Part shown: positions 7,613-14,902 of the stretch, in pieces
How positions within the stretch are numbered: position 1 is the first letter of the stretch
Layout: every line of letters starts with the position of its first letter
Source of the DNA: Bryobacterales bacterium KBS 96
GTDB lineage: Bacteria > Acidobacteriota > Terriglobia > Bryobacterales > Bryobacteraceae
DNA: 64,000 nt
Direction: 5' to 3'
Assembly (NCBI GenBank): GCA_000381625.1
Contig: KB906767.1
Location: forward strand, 2,458,629 to 2,522,628
Made by a program: the position numbers and the translations under genes
Notes under the pieces: model-generated
What the model was told of the DNA's origin: nothing
Databases searched by the model: none
Seen by the model: only the letters and a program-made list of their open reading frames with translations

Positions 7613-8452
7613 TCAGTTGCCGTTGCGTACTCGTGCGAAATTCATCTTTTGTTTGCCGATCGCCAGATAACCGGCATCGAGAATCTTCGGCACGGTATAA
7701 AGCCCGTTCGCGAACTCGTAGTTGATCAAGCTTGGCTTGCCATCTTTGATTTCGTAGAGCGCTGGTATTTCCTGCGGAGTAGCGCGAATATACGTGAACT
7801 TGTCATCGCGATAGATCGCAGACACTTCGAACGGCCCTTTCGCCGCCGCTCTCTGATCGAACGAATAGTCGAATTGCAGCTTCGCAGGATAGCTTGCGCG
7901 GAACTGTTCGGCTTCCGCTTTGGCCTTCTGCTGCGCTTCTTTCCGGGCGGATTCCGCTTGGCCTTCTGCCGCCGCAGCCTCTTGCTTGTATCTCTCGGCC
8001 ACGGTTGCATCCACAAACACCGGCGCTTTCTGGAGCCGGACCCGATTGCCGTCGTCTGCCGGTTGCAGGAACAGCTTCACATCCGAGACCGCGCCCTGTA
8101 CGTTCGATACCTCGGTGAAGCTCAGCGTGTACACACTTGCATGATCGGTCAGGATGTGAATATCGGTATGTGCGCCTTGCCTGGCGGGCTTCACGGTAAC
8201 AAAGTTCTCTGTGCCGTCGATCACCCAGTTATCCTTGTCGCCGCAATACACAGTCATGACCTTCTCCTGCTGTGGCAGGACAATCAGTGTAGTCTCGTGA
8301 ATCTGCGCGTTCACCGGAATCACGTCTTTGGCGTGCACGGCAATCGTCCGGCTCTCTTGGGCGACGGCGGCTCCGCCCGCCGGAGTAGCACTATCGGCGG
8401 CAAAGAGTTTCGCCGTCCCCAGTAAGCAAACAAGCGCGAATTCTTTTCTCAT
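7613..8452 (-). CDS. Type IV secretion core-complex protein VirB9/TrbG
   Basis: A 279-residue exported protein. It starts MRKEFALVCLLGTAKLFA, a Sec signal peptide, and continues with beta-rich sequence including the VirB9 pattern of an N-terminal domain (LPQQEKVMTVYCGDKDNW) and a C-terminal domain near FDYSFDQRAAAKGPFEV. VirB9 forms the outer layer of the core complex with VirB10 and, usually, a VirB7 lipoprotein, which is not seen here. A methionine five codons upstream is possible, but this start gives the better signal peptide. The gene is 11 nt downstream of virB4. Confidence 0.85.
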   Translation of the reverse strand: MRKEFALVCLLGTAKLFAADSATPAGGAAVAQESRTIAVHAKDVIPVNAQIHETTLIVLPQQEKVMTVYCGDKDNWVIDGTENFVTVKPARQGAHTDIHILTDHASVYTLSFTEVSNVQGAVSDVKLFLQPADDGNRVRLQKAPVFVDATVAERYKQEAAAAEGQAESARKEAQQKAKAEAEQFRASYPAKLQFDYSFDQRAAAKGPFEVSAIYRDDKFTYIRATPQEIPALYEIKDGKPSLINYEFANGLYTVPKILDAGYLAIGKQKMNFARVRNGN

Positions 8453-8463
8453 TCCCTCCCTCC

Positions 8464-10821
8464 TCAAATGGCTCCTGACGCCAACAGTTCGATTGCCTGC
8501 TCGCCGTGTGCTTCGATCGCCTGGCGCCGCTTCACTCGTTCCAGTCCTGAAGTGGTGAACCGCCAGTAACTCTTGGCATCGAGATTTAACTTCAAAACTT
8601 TCGAATAATCCGGCGTTTTCAACAGCACTTCACGCGCCCGCAGGGTGGTCAGCAAGTCGAGCTCTTTCGTATTCAGGTCGAAGAGCCGTGCGTACTGAGC
8701 CCGGTCTACGTTCGGGTTGGCAAGAAACATGGTCATCTTGCAGTTGTCCCGGATGAGCTCGGTCTGCGCTCCGAGGTCGCCCGCCGACTGCGTCATCAAC
8801 AGCACGCCGAGTAAGTGTTTGCGGCCCGTTTTGATTGCGGCATTCACGAAGTCCGCTACTTCGGGGTTCTGTAGGTACTTCCAGAGCTCATCGATGGCGA
8901 TCAGCTTGAACGCGCTGGCCAGCTTCGGATCGGTGATCACGCTCTGAATGCGGTAGAACAGCCAGTACAGCAAAGGCTGCACAACGTCGCCGTGCTCTTC
9001 TACGCCTTGCATGTCGAACACGACGAACTGCGAGAGTGTCAGCGTGTCGGCCGGATGATCGAACAGCGCTCCATACGGGCCGCCTTCCACCCATTTGCTG
9101 AGCCGCGACTTCAAATGCACTGGAAGCAGCGCATGAAGCGTTTGTAGCCGCAGCAAAGGCGTCCCGGCATATTGACGATACAAACCTGCGATGAGTTCAG
9201 CGAGCTGGTTCTCTTCACTGTGCGACCAGGAAGTGCCAGATCCCATCAGAAGTTTTAAGAAATTGAGCAGAAACTTGCGATTGTCCGCCGTATCAGCGAG
9301 CGAAAATGGATTGATCGAAAAGGACTGCTCTTCGAGCGTAAGCCTCAGAACAGAGCCGCCAAAATGTCTTGCGTTTTCCTCGAAGGAACCGCCGATATCG
9401 AAAGCAAAGGTGTAGCCGTTGTACTTCTGCGCATGTGCGCAAAGAAAATTGCCGAGCACCGACTTGCCGGTGCCGCGCGGTCCAAAGATTGAGATCCCGA
9501 ACGAGTGGTTATGGAAAGGATCGAAGAAAAACGGAACGCCCTGACGTGTCTCTAACGCCGCAAGGTACTCGTCGTCGATCTCGCGCGCTTGCAGGCTTCC
9601 GGCGTAAGGCGCATACACAAACGAAAGGTCCGCATAATGCGTGTTCTGTAGCCAAAGCCGACGCACGTTCAGCCGGTGATTGCCCGGCAGCATCGCGAAG
9701 TATGCGGCCAGTGCTCCATAAGTCTCCTCGACTGCCTCTGCTTCGTAAGTGCTCAGAACGCGATGCGCTTCGGCTGCGGCATGTTCAAGTTGCTGAGGAT
9801 CGGTTCCATGCAATAACAGCGAAAAAGAATACTTGCCGAAATAGCCGCCCTCAGCTTCGATCTGGACCAACGCCTTCTTCAGATCGCGAATGATGGTGCG
9901 CGCCGAATCGTCTTCCAGATCGGCATCGATCTCCTGAACCCGGCCGGTGGCTTGTGCCAGCACGGTGCCCGGCGAAAGGCGCTTGAAATTCCATAGAAAT
10001 CGGCGCTTTTCGCTCACCGCCTTACGGAGTTGGGGGTTCTGATTGCGTTTCCATTCGCTCCAGAGCACCAGATCGGCGGGAATCCCCGCCAGGTCGCGAA
10101 ACAGATTGGCTGTGGTAAAGCTCGGAAGTTCTTTCAGACTGAGAAGCTTGAGTTTGCGTTCATCGAGTGTCAGCCGTCCCTGGCGGTCCCAATTGAGTCG
10201 CGAGGCCACGGCCTGATAGTCAACCATCTGCGGAGACTTCAGCGGCACTCGCCCGGCTTTTTGCCAGTCGAGGTTCAACAGAAAACGGAAGAACCGAAAG
10301 ACTTCCTGCTGTTTCAGAATTCGCAGCGCAAATAGGTCTTCAAGGCTTTGCCGGAAGGATCTGGCTGTCACCAGAAGCTTGGTTATATCCTCGGAGCGAT
10401 TTTTATCCGAAGCACCACGCTGCCGTCGAATCACAGGAGGCTCATAGAGGATGACCAGATAAAGGTCTATCCGGCTGAGCCTGCCATTCAGAAATAGGGC
10501 ACGTTCCTGAATGACTTGCTCAACGGTGGCGCTTGTGTAACTCTCCTTGCGCGGGACGTCCGGCAATCCGGTTTTGATCAGGTATTGATAAAGCCGGAAC
10601 CGTTCGTCGAACAAACGGAAAGCCGCAACCAACGCGTGCGAGACCGATTCCAGCCGATCCAAGGTCAAGCACTCGTCGTCAATCCCGGCGAGTGACAGAA
10701 CTACTCCGCAGTCGCCCTGCCTGGTAATGAAGACTTCATCTGTCGCGAAGTACCGGACCGGAACGGTGCGATGGAAAGGCCGCGAGACCTGATAATCGCG
10801 GAGCAGGTTGCGGGCGGTCAT
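8464..10821 (-). CDS. Type IV secretion ATPase VirB4/TrbE
   Basis: A 785-residue ATPase with a CagE/TrbE-type N-terminal domain and a C-terminal P-loop domain: Walker A GPRGTGKS at 447-454 and Walker B FKLIAIDELW in the 600s, followed by AIKTGRKHLLGVLLMTQSAGDL, the signature of VirB4 proteins. It energises pilus assembly and substrate passage at the inner membrane. Its ATG overlaps the virB3 stop by 4 nt. Because VirB11 is missing from the visible cluster, VirB4 and the coupling protein may be the only secretion ATPases here. Confidence 0.93.
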   Translation of the reverse strand: MTARNLLRDYQVSRPFHRTVPVRYFATDEVFITRQGDCGVVLSLAGIDDECLTLDRLESVSHALVAAFRLFDERFRLYQYLIKTGLPDVPRKESYTSATVEQVIQERALFLNGRLSRIDLYLVILYEPPVIRRQRGASDKNRSEDITKLLVTARSFRQSLEDLFALRILKQQEVFRFFRFLLNLDWQKAGRVPLKSPQMVDYQAVASRLNWDRQGRLTLDERKLKLLSLKELPSFTTANLFRDLAGIPADLVLWSEWKRNQNPQLRKAVSEKRRFLWNFKRLSPGTVLAQATGRVQEIDADLEDDSARTIIRDLKKALVQIEAEGGYFGKYSFSLLLHGTDPQQLEHAAAEAHRVLSTYEAEAVEETYGALAAYFAMLPGNHRLNVRRLWLQNTHYADLSFVYAPYAGSLQAREIDDEYLAALETRQGVPFFFDPFHNHSFGISIFGPRGTGKSVLGNFLCAHAQKYNGYTFAFDIGGSFEENARHFGGSVLRLTLEEQSFSINPFSLADTADNRKFLLNFLKLLMGSGTSWSHSEENQLAELIAGLYRQYAGTPLLRLQTLHALLPVHLKSRLSKWVEGGPYGALFDHPADTLTLSQFVVFDMQGVEEHGDVVQPLLYWLFYRIQSVITDPKLASAFKLIAIDELWKYLQNPEVADFVNAAIKTGRKHLLGVLLMTQSAGDLGAQTELIRDNCKMTMFLANPNVDRAQYARLFDLNTKELDLLTTLRAREVLLKTPDYSKVLKLNLDAKSYWRFTTSGLERVKRRQAIEAHGEQAIELLASGAI

Positions 10822-11087
10822 GCGCCGCGTCCTCCCTGATACTTCGCCGGGTCATACGATCCGCCTTGCATGAGCGAAATTACCCAGAGCAGCGCAACCT
10901 GCGGATCGCGCCGCGTGACCGTTCTACCGAAAAGGGACAAGGCAAATAACAGCGCGAACGCCGTGATTTTCGAGATGGTCAGGAAGAACACGGCGGCCAG
11001 AAACAGAATCATCAAATAGATCTTCCAGTCGATCCCGAAGATTAACGGCGAGCGATTTAGCGCTCGAATTACAGTCCTTCTCTGCAT
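10818..11087 (-). CDS. Type IV secretion protein VirB3/TrbD
   Basis: An 89-residue inner-membrane protein with two adjacent hydrophobic helices (about residues 20-53) after the short motif NRSPLIFGIDWK, as in VirB3/TrbD proteins, which begin with a conserved RPxxxxG-like segment. AGGAG lies just ahead of the ATG. It overlaps virB4 by 4 nt, and virB3-virB4 adjacency or fusion is standard for this system. Confidence 0.82.
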   Translation of the reverse strand: MQRRTVIRALNRSPLIFGIDWKIYLMILFLAAVFFLTISKITAFALLFALSLFGRTVTRRDPQVALLWVISLMQGGSYDPAKYQGGRGA

Positions 11088-11104
11088 GGCTCCTGGTGTG
11101 ACGA

Positions 11105-11425
11105 CTACGAGGTAGTGGTAAAAAACGTGTCAACGATGGACTGCGCGTAACCGGCAATAATCAGGCCGACGAGACCGGCGACAACCTTTGCCATGCCGCG
11201 TCCGAGGTCTGAGAAGTACATGTTGATGCCTCCCCAGACAATCGCCGCCACGCCCAATGTCCCGGCGAGAATGCGCAACCAAGTCACAAATGTGCTGACG
11301 GTTGAGCTGATGCCTTGAAGCGACCCGGTCTGTGCGTTTGCAGCAACGGCAAACAGGAGTATCAGGCCGTAAGGCGTGGGTGCTTTGGCAACGCGCGTTG
11401 CCGACCTTTGGATAATGTTCCGCAT
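11105..11425 (-). CDS. Major pilin VirB2/TrbC
   Basis: A 106-residue protein with a signal peptide (LILLFAVAANAQ, cleavage near residue 31) and two hydrophobic helices (LRILAGTLGVAAIVWGG and MAKVVAGLVGLIIAG) separated by a short polar loop, the classic VirB2/TrbC pilin layout. AGGA lies about 13 nt ahead of the ATG. It is the first gene of the leftward transfer operon, so the main promoter should be in the region to its right. Confidence 0.85.
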   Translation of the reverse strand: MRNIIQRSATRVAKAPTPYGLILLFAVAANAQTGSLQGISSTVSTFVTWLRILAGTLGVAAIVWGGINMYFSDLGRGMAKVVAGLVGLIIAGYAQSIVDTFFTTTS

Positions 11426-11883
11426 AAAACGAGAATTCCTTTCTTTGACTTCCTAACTGGACCTCTTCGAGGTGTCCGGGTCGAGGAAAATCCAGGCCCG
11501 GCCCCGTATGGAATCGCTAAAAATCCATGGATTGCGTGCCGAGAAATTCGGGAAGATGCGATGCCCCTCAGCGATAATCTGCTGAACGTCCGCGCACTCC
11601 GTCGTAGCCTCGGGCTCCTGCAAGTGATTGCGAACAAAAAAACGGGCGAAAAATGAACGCGTGACTGTTTTGTTGGACAACGGTGTGTGGTTTGGTCTGG
11701 TTTCGTTCGCGTTTCGCATACATCACCGAAAATCGGAAAATTGGAAACACGAAGGCCGGCATTTACATCAAAATCCTGTTGTGATATAGGATCTTGTAAA
11801 GGTTCATTCGCCGGCCCTCAAATATTAGGTCTTGAGGAAGGCTCGTCTCGACATCCTCGACCAAATTTTTTAGGCGGCTGCAT
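11426..11883. other. Divergent intergenic region upstream of the pilin gene and the cargo
   Basis: About 460 bp between the leftward transfer operon and the rightward sigma-like gene. It should hold the promoters for both, but no convincing -35/-10 pair or operator was picked out. A leftward frame at 11453-11719 is open and could encode a small protein, but it lacks a clear ribosome site and recognisable features. Confidence 0.4.
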
Positions 11884-12471
11884 ATGGCATTTTTAATGAT
11901 TCCGGCGGATTACGAAGAAACGGCAAGCAGAATCGTGCCGATCTGTATTCGCACTGAGGACGATCGCGGGAATCGCATCGCCGACGGCTGGATTCAAGGT
12001 GTGGTGCGGGTGGCCGGCAACATTCGGCAACTTGCGCGAATTGTTCTGTTTGACGAATGGCGCTCGTCCGAATTGGCCGACGAAACGCTTCAAGAATTGT
12101 GGGCGGCACACGGGGAGGATGTAGGGAATCGCCCTCACAGCCGGGTCTACGCACATGCAAAGTGGAAGGCTCTGGACAAGCGCGCCGGAAGTGCGAGAGC
12201 CCGCAAGGGCATGGAATCCGAGTTGCTCGAACATATTCTGGCTTCCCTGCGCGACCCGCACAACTGGGGGAGCGAAGTTGAATGTCGCGAGTTCATAATT
12301 CGCCTTCAAGAACGGCTTTCTGAGCTCGGACTGGAGGATGTGAATCGGGCTTTGCGGTCGGCCATGTTCGATGAAGGCGAATTGAAGATCACCCCACGTC
12401 CTGGAGAATCCCGAAACACAGCCTCTCAGCGTTTCTGGCGCCAGCTTCGCCGCACCGCCCGCCTGCTGTAA
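11884..12471 (+). CDS. Sigma-70 region-2-like protein of the CHAT cargo block
   Basis: A 195-residue protein not matching a named family with certainty. The central part, about residues 56-100, follows the pattern of an ECF sigma factor region 2: SELADETLQELW resembles the acidic 'DLxQExFxxLW' helix, and VYAHAKWKALDKR resembles the 'WLxxIAxNxxLDxxR' helix. No obvious region-4 helix-turn-helix is seen at the C-terminus, which is basic (RFWRQLRRTARLL). The next gene encodes an anti-sigma-type zinc protein, which supports the sigma-like reading. A rightward AGGCGG is near the start. The function is inferred and unproven. Confidence 0.55.
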   Translation: MAFLMIPADYEETASRIVPICIRTEDDRGNRIADGWIQGVVRVAGNIRQLARIVLFDEWRSSELADETLQELWAAHGEDVGNRPHSRVYAHAKWKALDKRAGSARARKGMESELLEHILASLRDPHNWGSEVECREFIIRLQERLSELGLEDVNRALRSAMFDEGELKITPRPGESRNTASQRFWRQLRRTARLL

Positions 12472-12507
12472 ATTGCAATCTGCTGCTGACTATAATGACT
12501 GGGACGA

Positions 12508-13197
12508 ATGGCAGATGAAGAGGCGCGGAGGGCTTTCGATAAAGCGAAGGAAATCGTGCAGGAAGCCATCCTGCGTGGATTTCCAAATCCTGAACGTCGG
12601 GGTTGTCCCGACGCCACCGTACTAAAGCGCCTGGCGTCGTCGGAATTGCCTTCCGAGAATGATCCCGACTGGGATCATGTCACACACTGCTCTCCCTGTT
12701 ACAGCGAATTTCTCGATTTTCGTCAGCAAGTTAAGGCGACACAGCGCCGAGCTCACCGCAACAGGCTGATTACTGTAGCACTTGCAGCCGCGGCGGTAAT
12801 TGTCGTCGTGTGGATCTTTTTGGTGCGGTCCTCGCCTCCGCAGGAAATTTCCGCATATCTCGATCTCTCGCCGGTTGTGATCCTCCGAGGCGAGGAGCAG
12901 CCCACCCGCCCTAACTTCACTTTGCCGATAGGTGATCTGAAGCTAACCATCCGGCTACCGGTCGCGAGCCAGGAGGGCCGCTATCAAGTCGAACTCCTGC
13001 GTGAACTGGCTGCTGCTCCCGTGGCAACGGGCAGCGGTCAAGCTCATCTGTCCAATGGAATAACAACGCTTCAGGTGAGCCTAAGTACGGCGGCCCTTCA
13101 GCCGGGTCGCTACTACTTCGGCTTCCGGTCGGACGATTTGGACTGGACAGTAGTGTCCTGCGACCTGACCGCGAAAACCGCAGCCGGACCGAAATAA
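12508..13197 (+). CDS. Membrane anti-sigma-like protein with ZAS zinc motif
   Basis: A 229-residue protein. Residues 33-64 contain Cys33 and a H-x3-C-x2-C motif (H57, C61, C64), the ZAS zinc-binding signature of anti-sigma factors. A single membrane helix follows at about 89-105 (ITVALAAAAVIVVVWIF), then an extracytoplasmic beta-rich domain of about 120 residues. In the ZAS family the cytoplasmic zinc domain holds an ECF sigma factor and the outer domain senses a signal, often by regulated proteolysis. It lies 36 bp after the sigma-like gene. Two proteases (CHAT, S41) are encoded a little further on, which is suggestive. Confidence 0.72.
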   Translation: MADEEARRAFDKAKEIVQEAILRGFPNPERRGCPDATVLKRLASSELPSENDPDWDHVTHCSPCYSEFLDFRQQVKATQRRAHRNRLITVALAAAAVIVVVWIFLVRSSPPQEISAYLDLSPVVILRGEEQPTRPNFTLPIGDLKLTIRLPVASQEGRYQVELLRELAAAPVATGSGQAHLSNGITTLQVSLSTAALQPGRYYFGFRSDDLDWTVVSCDLTAKTAAGPK

Positions 13198-13261
13198 AGC
13201 ATTCCTTCACCTCGCTTGCTTTTTGAGCAATAATTTGCAAAATATCGAAAGGGAGTCGTTA

Positions 13262-13597
13262 ATGAGCCGATTTCGTTACCTAATTGGTTTCGCCATTGCA
13301 GTGCTTTTGCCCCTTGCGGGTTGCTCCCCTGCTCCCAATTCAGCATCCGGTAGCAAAATTATTCAGCAGATGCAGGCTGCTGGATCGGGTCCGTTAGATC
13401 ATGCTTCCAGCAACACGGTCTTCAATTGGTTTCAGGCCAATCAAGCGAGCCGAAAGACCTTGGCCGCCAGCGTCAACCAGCAGTGCGCTGACCTCAAGAA
13501 AGCTGCGCTGCCGGCAAGTTGGTCTGAAAGCCCCGAAGGACAGGTCTGCGCCGCTGCTCACGAATTCGTGACTGTACATGCGTATTACGGCCGATAG
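13262..13597 (+). CDS. Small hypothetical lipoprotein
   Basis: A 111-residue protein with a type II signal peptide: FRYLIGFAIAVLLPLAGC, lipobox LAGC with the lipidated Cys near residue 20. GGGAG lies just upstream of the ATG at 13262, so this start is preferred over an upstream in-frame codon. The mature part is small and helical with two further cysteines (QQCADL, GQVCAA) that could form a disulfide. No family is recognised. It is the last gene of the rightward sigma-like/anti-sigma group. Confidence 0.65.
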   Translation: MSRFRYLIGFAIAVLLPLAGCSPAPNSASGSKIIQQMQAAGSGPLDHASSNTVFNWFQANQASRKTLAASVNQQCADLKKAALPASWSESPEGQVCAAAHEFVTVHAYYGR

Positions 13598-13700
13598 ATG
13601 CGTCTCGACGCCGGTTTCACCTCTCATCGTCCTGGCTCCGGCCGACTGGGCGTCGGCGCCGCGAGGTTGCGATATGGAATCGTGCCGAAACGCGGATTCG

Positions 13701-14831
13701 TCAACGGTTATTTAACTTCCTATTCAACTCTTCCCTCCAACGCAATTCGACGGCCGGCCCGCCCCGCTTGCCTACTTCACCTAGAACAGCCTCAACGAAT
13801 GCTGGATGGACTTTGAGAGGATACAAATTAAACCACGGATATCTGTCGAGCAAATTCAGCGCCTCTTCAAACGAGCGAACGTACCCGGATTTCGAAGAGA
13901 ATTCTATGCCGTGTCGGTCCTCATCCGAAAGCATGTCATAGAGCGCAGCTTCGTTAGTTTCGATCCCGAACCGCCAATCCTCGTTGGCAGATCGTTGCCG
14001 TACAAGCGTGACCGAACCACCTTCGCCTCCGACTTTGAGCACGACTTCGCAGCGCACAATGTCAGAGGCCCGGATGATCGGCTTGGGATCTTCTTTCGTT
14101 GGCCTTTTTCGTTGGTAAAACCAAATGCCGTAGTCTAACATCGCCGCTGTGAGTCCCGGCGTCTGGGATCTCAGGACTTCATGTGCAGACAGAACCAGTG
14201 TCTCTGCAAAATTCGGGGTCACATCGTTTCTACCGAGCGCATCGGCAACGAAACGCACCACCATGCGGTCCGGTTTAATGGCTCCATCGTACCCAGCCAG
14301 CATCAAGAAATACTTCAGAGATATGCCACTGGACTGGCCAGGAATGGCTGTAATTGCGGAAACAAGGCGGTCAGGCGGATCGAACTTAACCTCTTTCGGA
14401 ATATCGGCACGGCCTTTAATATCACAAGACTGCAATCCTCGGGCGAAACGGTAGACAGCTTCAGCTTTCAGAATGCCCGATCTCGAAGATGTTCGTTGCC
14501 GATTTCGAAACACCTCGGCGGCAAGTCTTTCCCAATCCCCGCAAAAGGGGTCCAAGAGAGCGATGAATTCCTTTACTGTGTACTCTTGTTGATAATTCCA
14601 ATGAGACCATTTGCAAAAATCATCAACCGTTCTTTGGGTCGATTCATACCGCACACCGATCGAATACACCGCGTCGACGATGCACAACGGCAATGATTGA
14701 TATTGATCGTCGGATTCCTGCAAAAGTTTGGTCGGAGTCGGCCAGATTCCGCAAATGTGTGCAATGAGAGCATCTCGTTCTGACCTTAGCGTATCCATTT
14801 TTTGCTTTGAGGTGATCAACTCGCTCGCCAT
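13701..14831 (-). CDS. Hypothetical protein with helix-hairpin-helix/GPD-like segment
   Basis: A 376-residue protein from the ATG at 14831; a later ATG at 14798 is also possible. About residues 150-200 read AITAIPGQSSGISLKYFLML then IKPDRMVVRFV, which resembles the hairpin plus catalytic-Asp strand of HhH-GPD DNA glycosylases (IxVDTHVxRV), with the Asp of KPDR in the catalytic position. GLTAAMLDYGIWFYQ follows. The N-terminal ~100 and C-terminal ~110 residues are not recognised. The gene is divergent from the CHAT gene with about 70 bp between starts, so they may share control. A nucleic-acid role is inferred from the motif only. Confidence 0.55.
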   Translation of the reverse strand: MASELITSKQKMDTLRSERDALIAHICGIWPTPTKLLQESDDQYQSLPLCIVDAVYSIGVRYESTQRTVDDFCKWSHWNYQQEYTVKEFIALLDPFCGDWERLAAEVFRNRQRTSSRSGILKAEAVYRFARGLQSCDIKGRADIPKEVKFDPPDRLVSAITAIPGQSSGISLKYFLMLAGYDGAIKPDRMVVRFVADALGRNDVTPNFAETLVLSAHEVLRSQTPGLTAAMLDYGIWFYQRKRPTKEDPKPIIRASDIVRCEVVLKVGGEGGSVTLVRQRSANEDWRFGIETNEAALYDMLSDEDRHGIEFSSKSGYVRSFEEALNLLDRYPWFNLYPLKVHPAFVEAVLGEVGKRGGPAVELRWREELNRKLNNR

Positions 14832-14902
14832 TATATCCGGATGTACACGCACCTCGAGTGGAAATTCTGAAATAATTATGAACAATACGCGTCTGGAATT
14901 CG

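Noticed and set aside
11453-11719. Leftward frame upstream of the pilin gene
   Set aside because: Open and not obviously absurd, but no ribosome site, no family and a mixed composition; not enough to call a gene.
13606-13700. Small gap between lipoprotein and HhH-GPD-like gene as a terminator
   Set aside because: No hairpin with T-run was seen.
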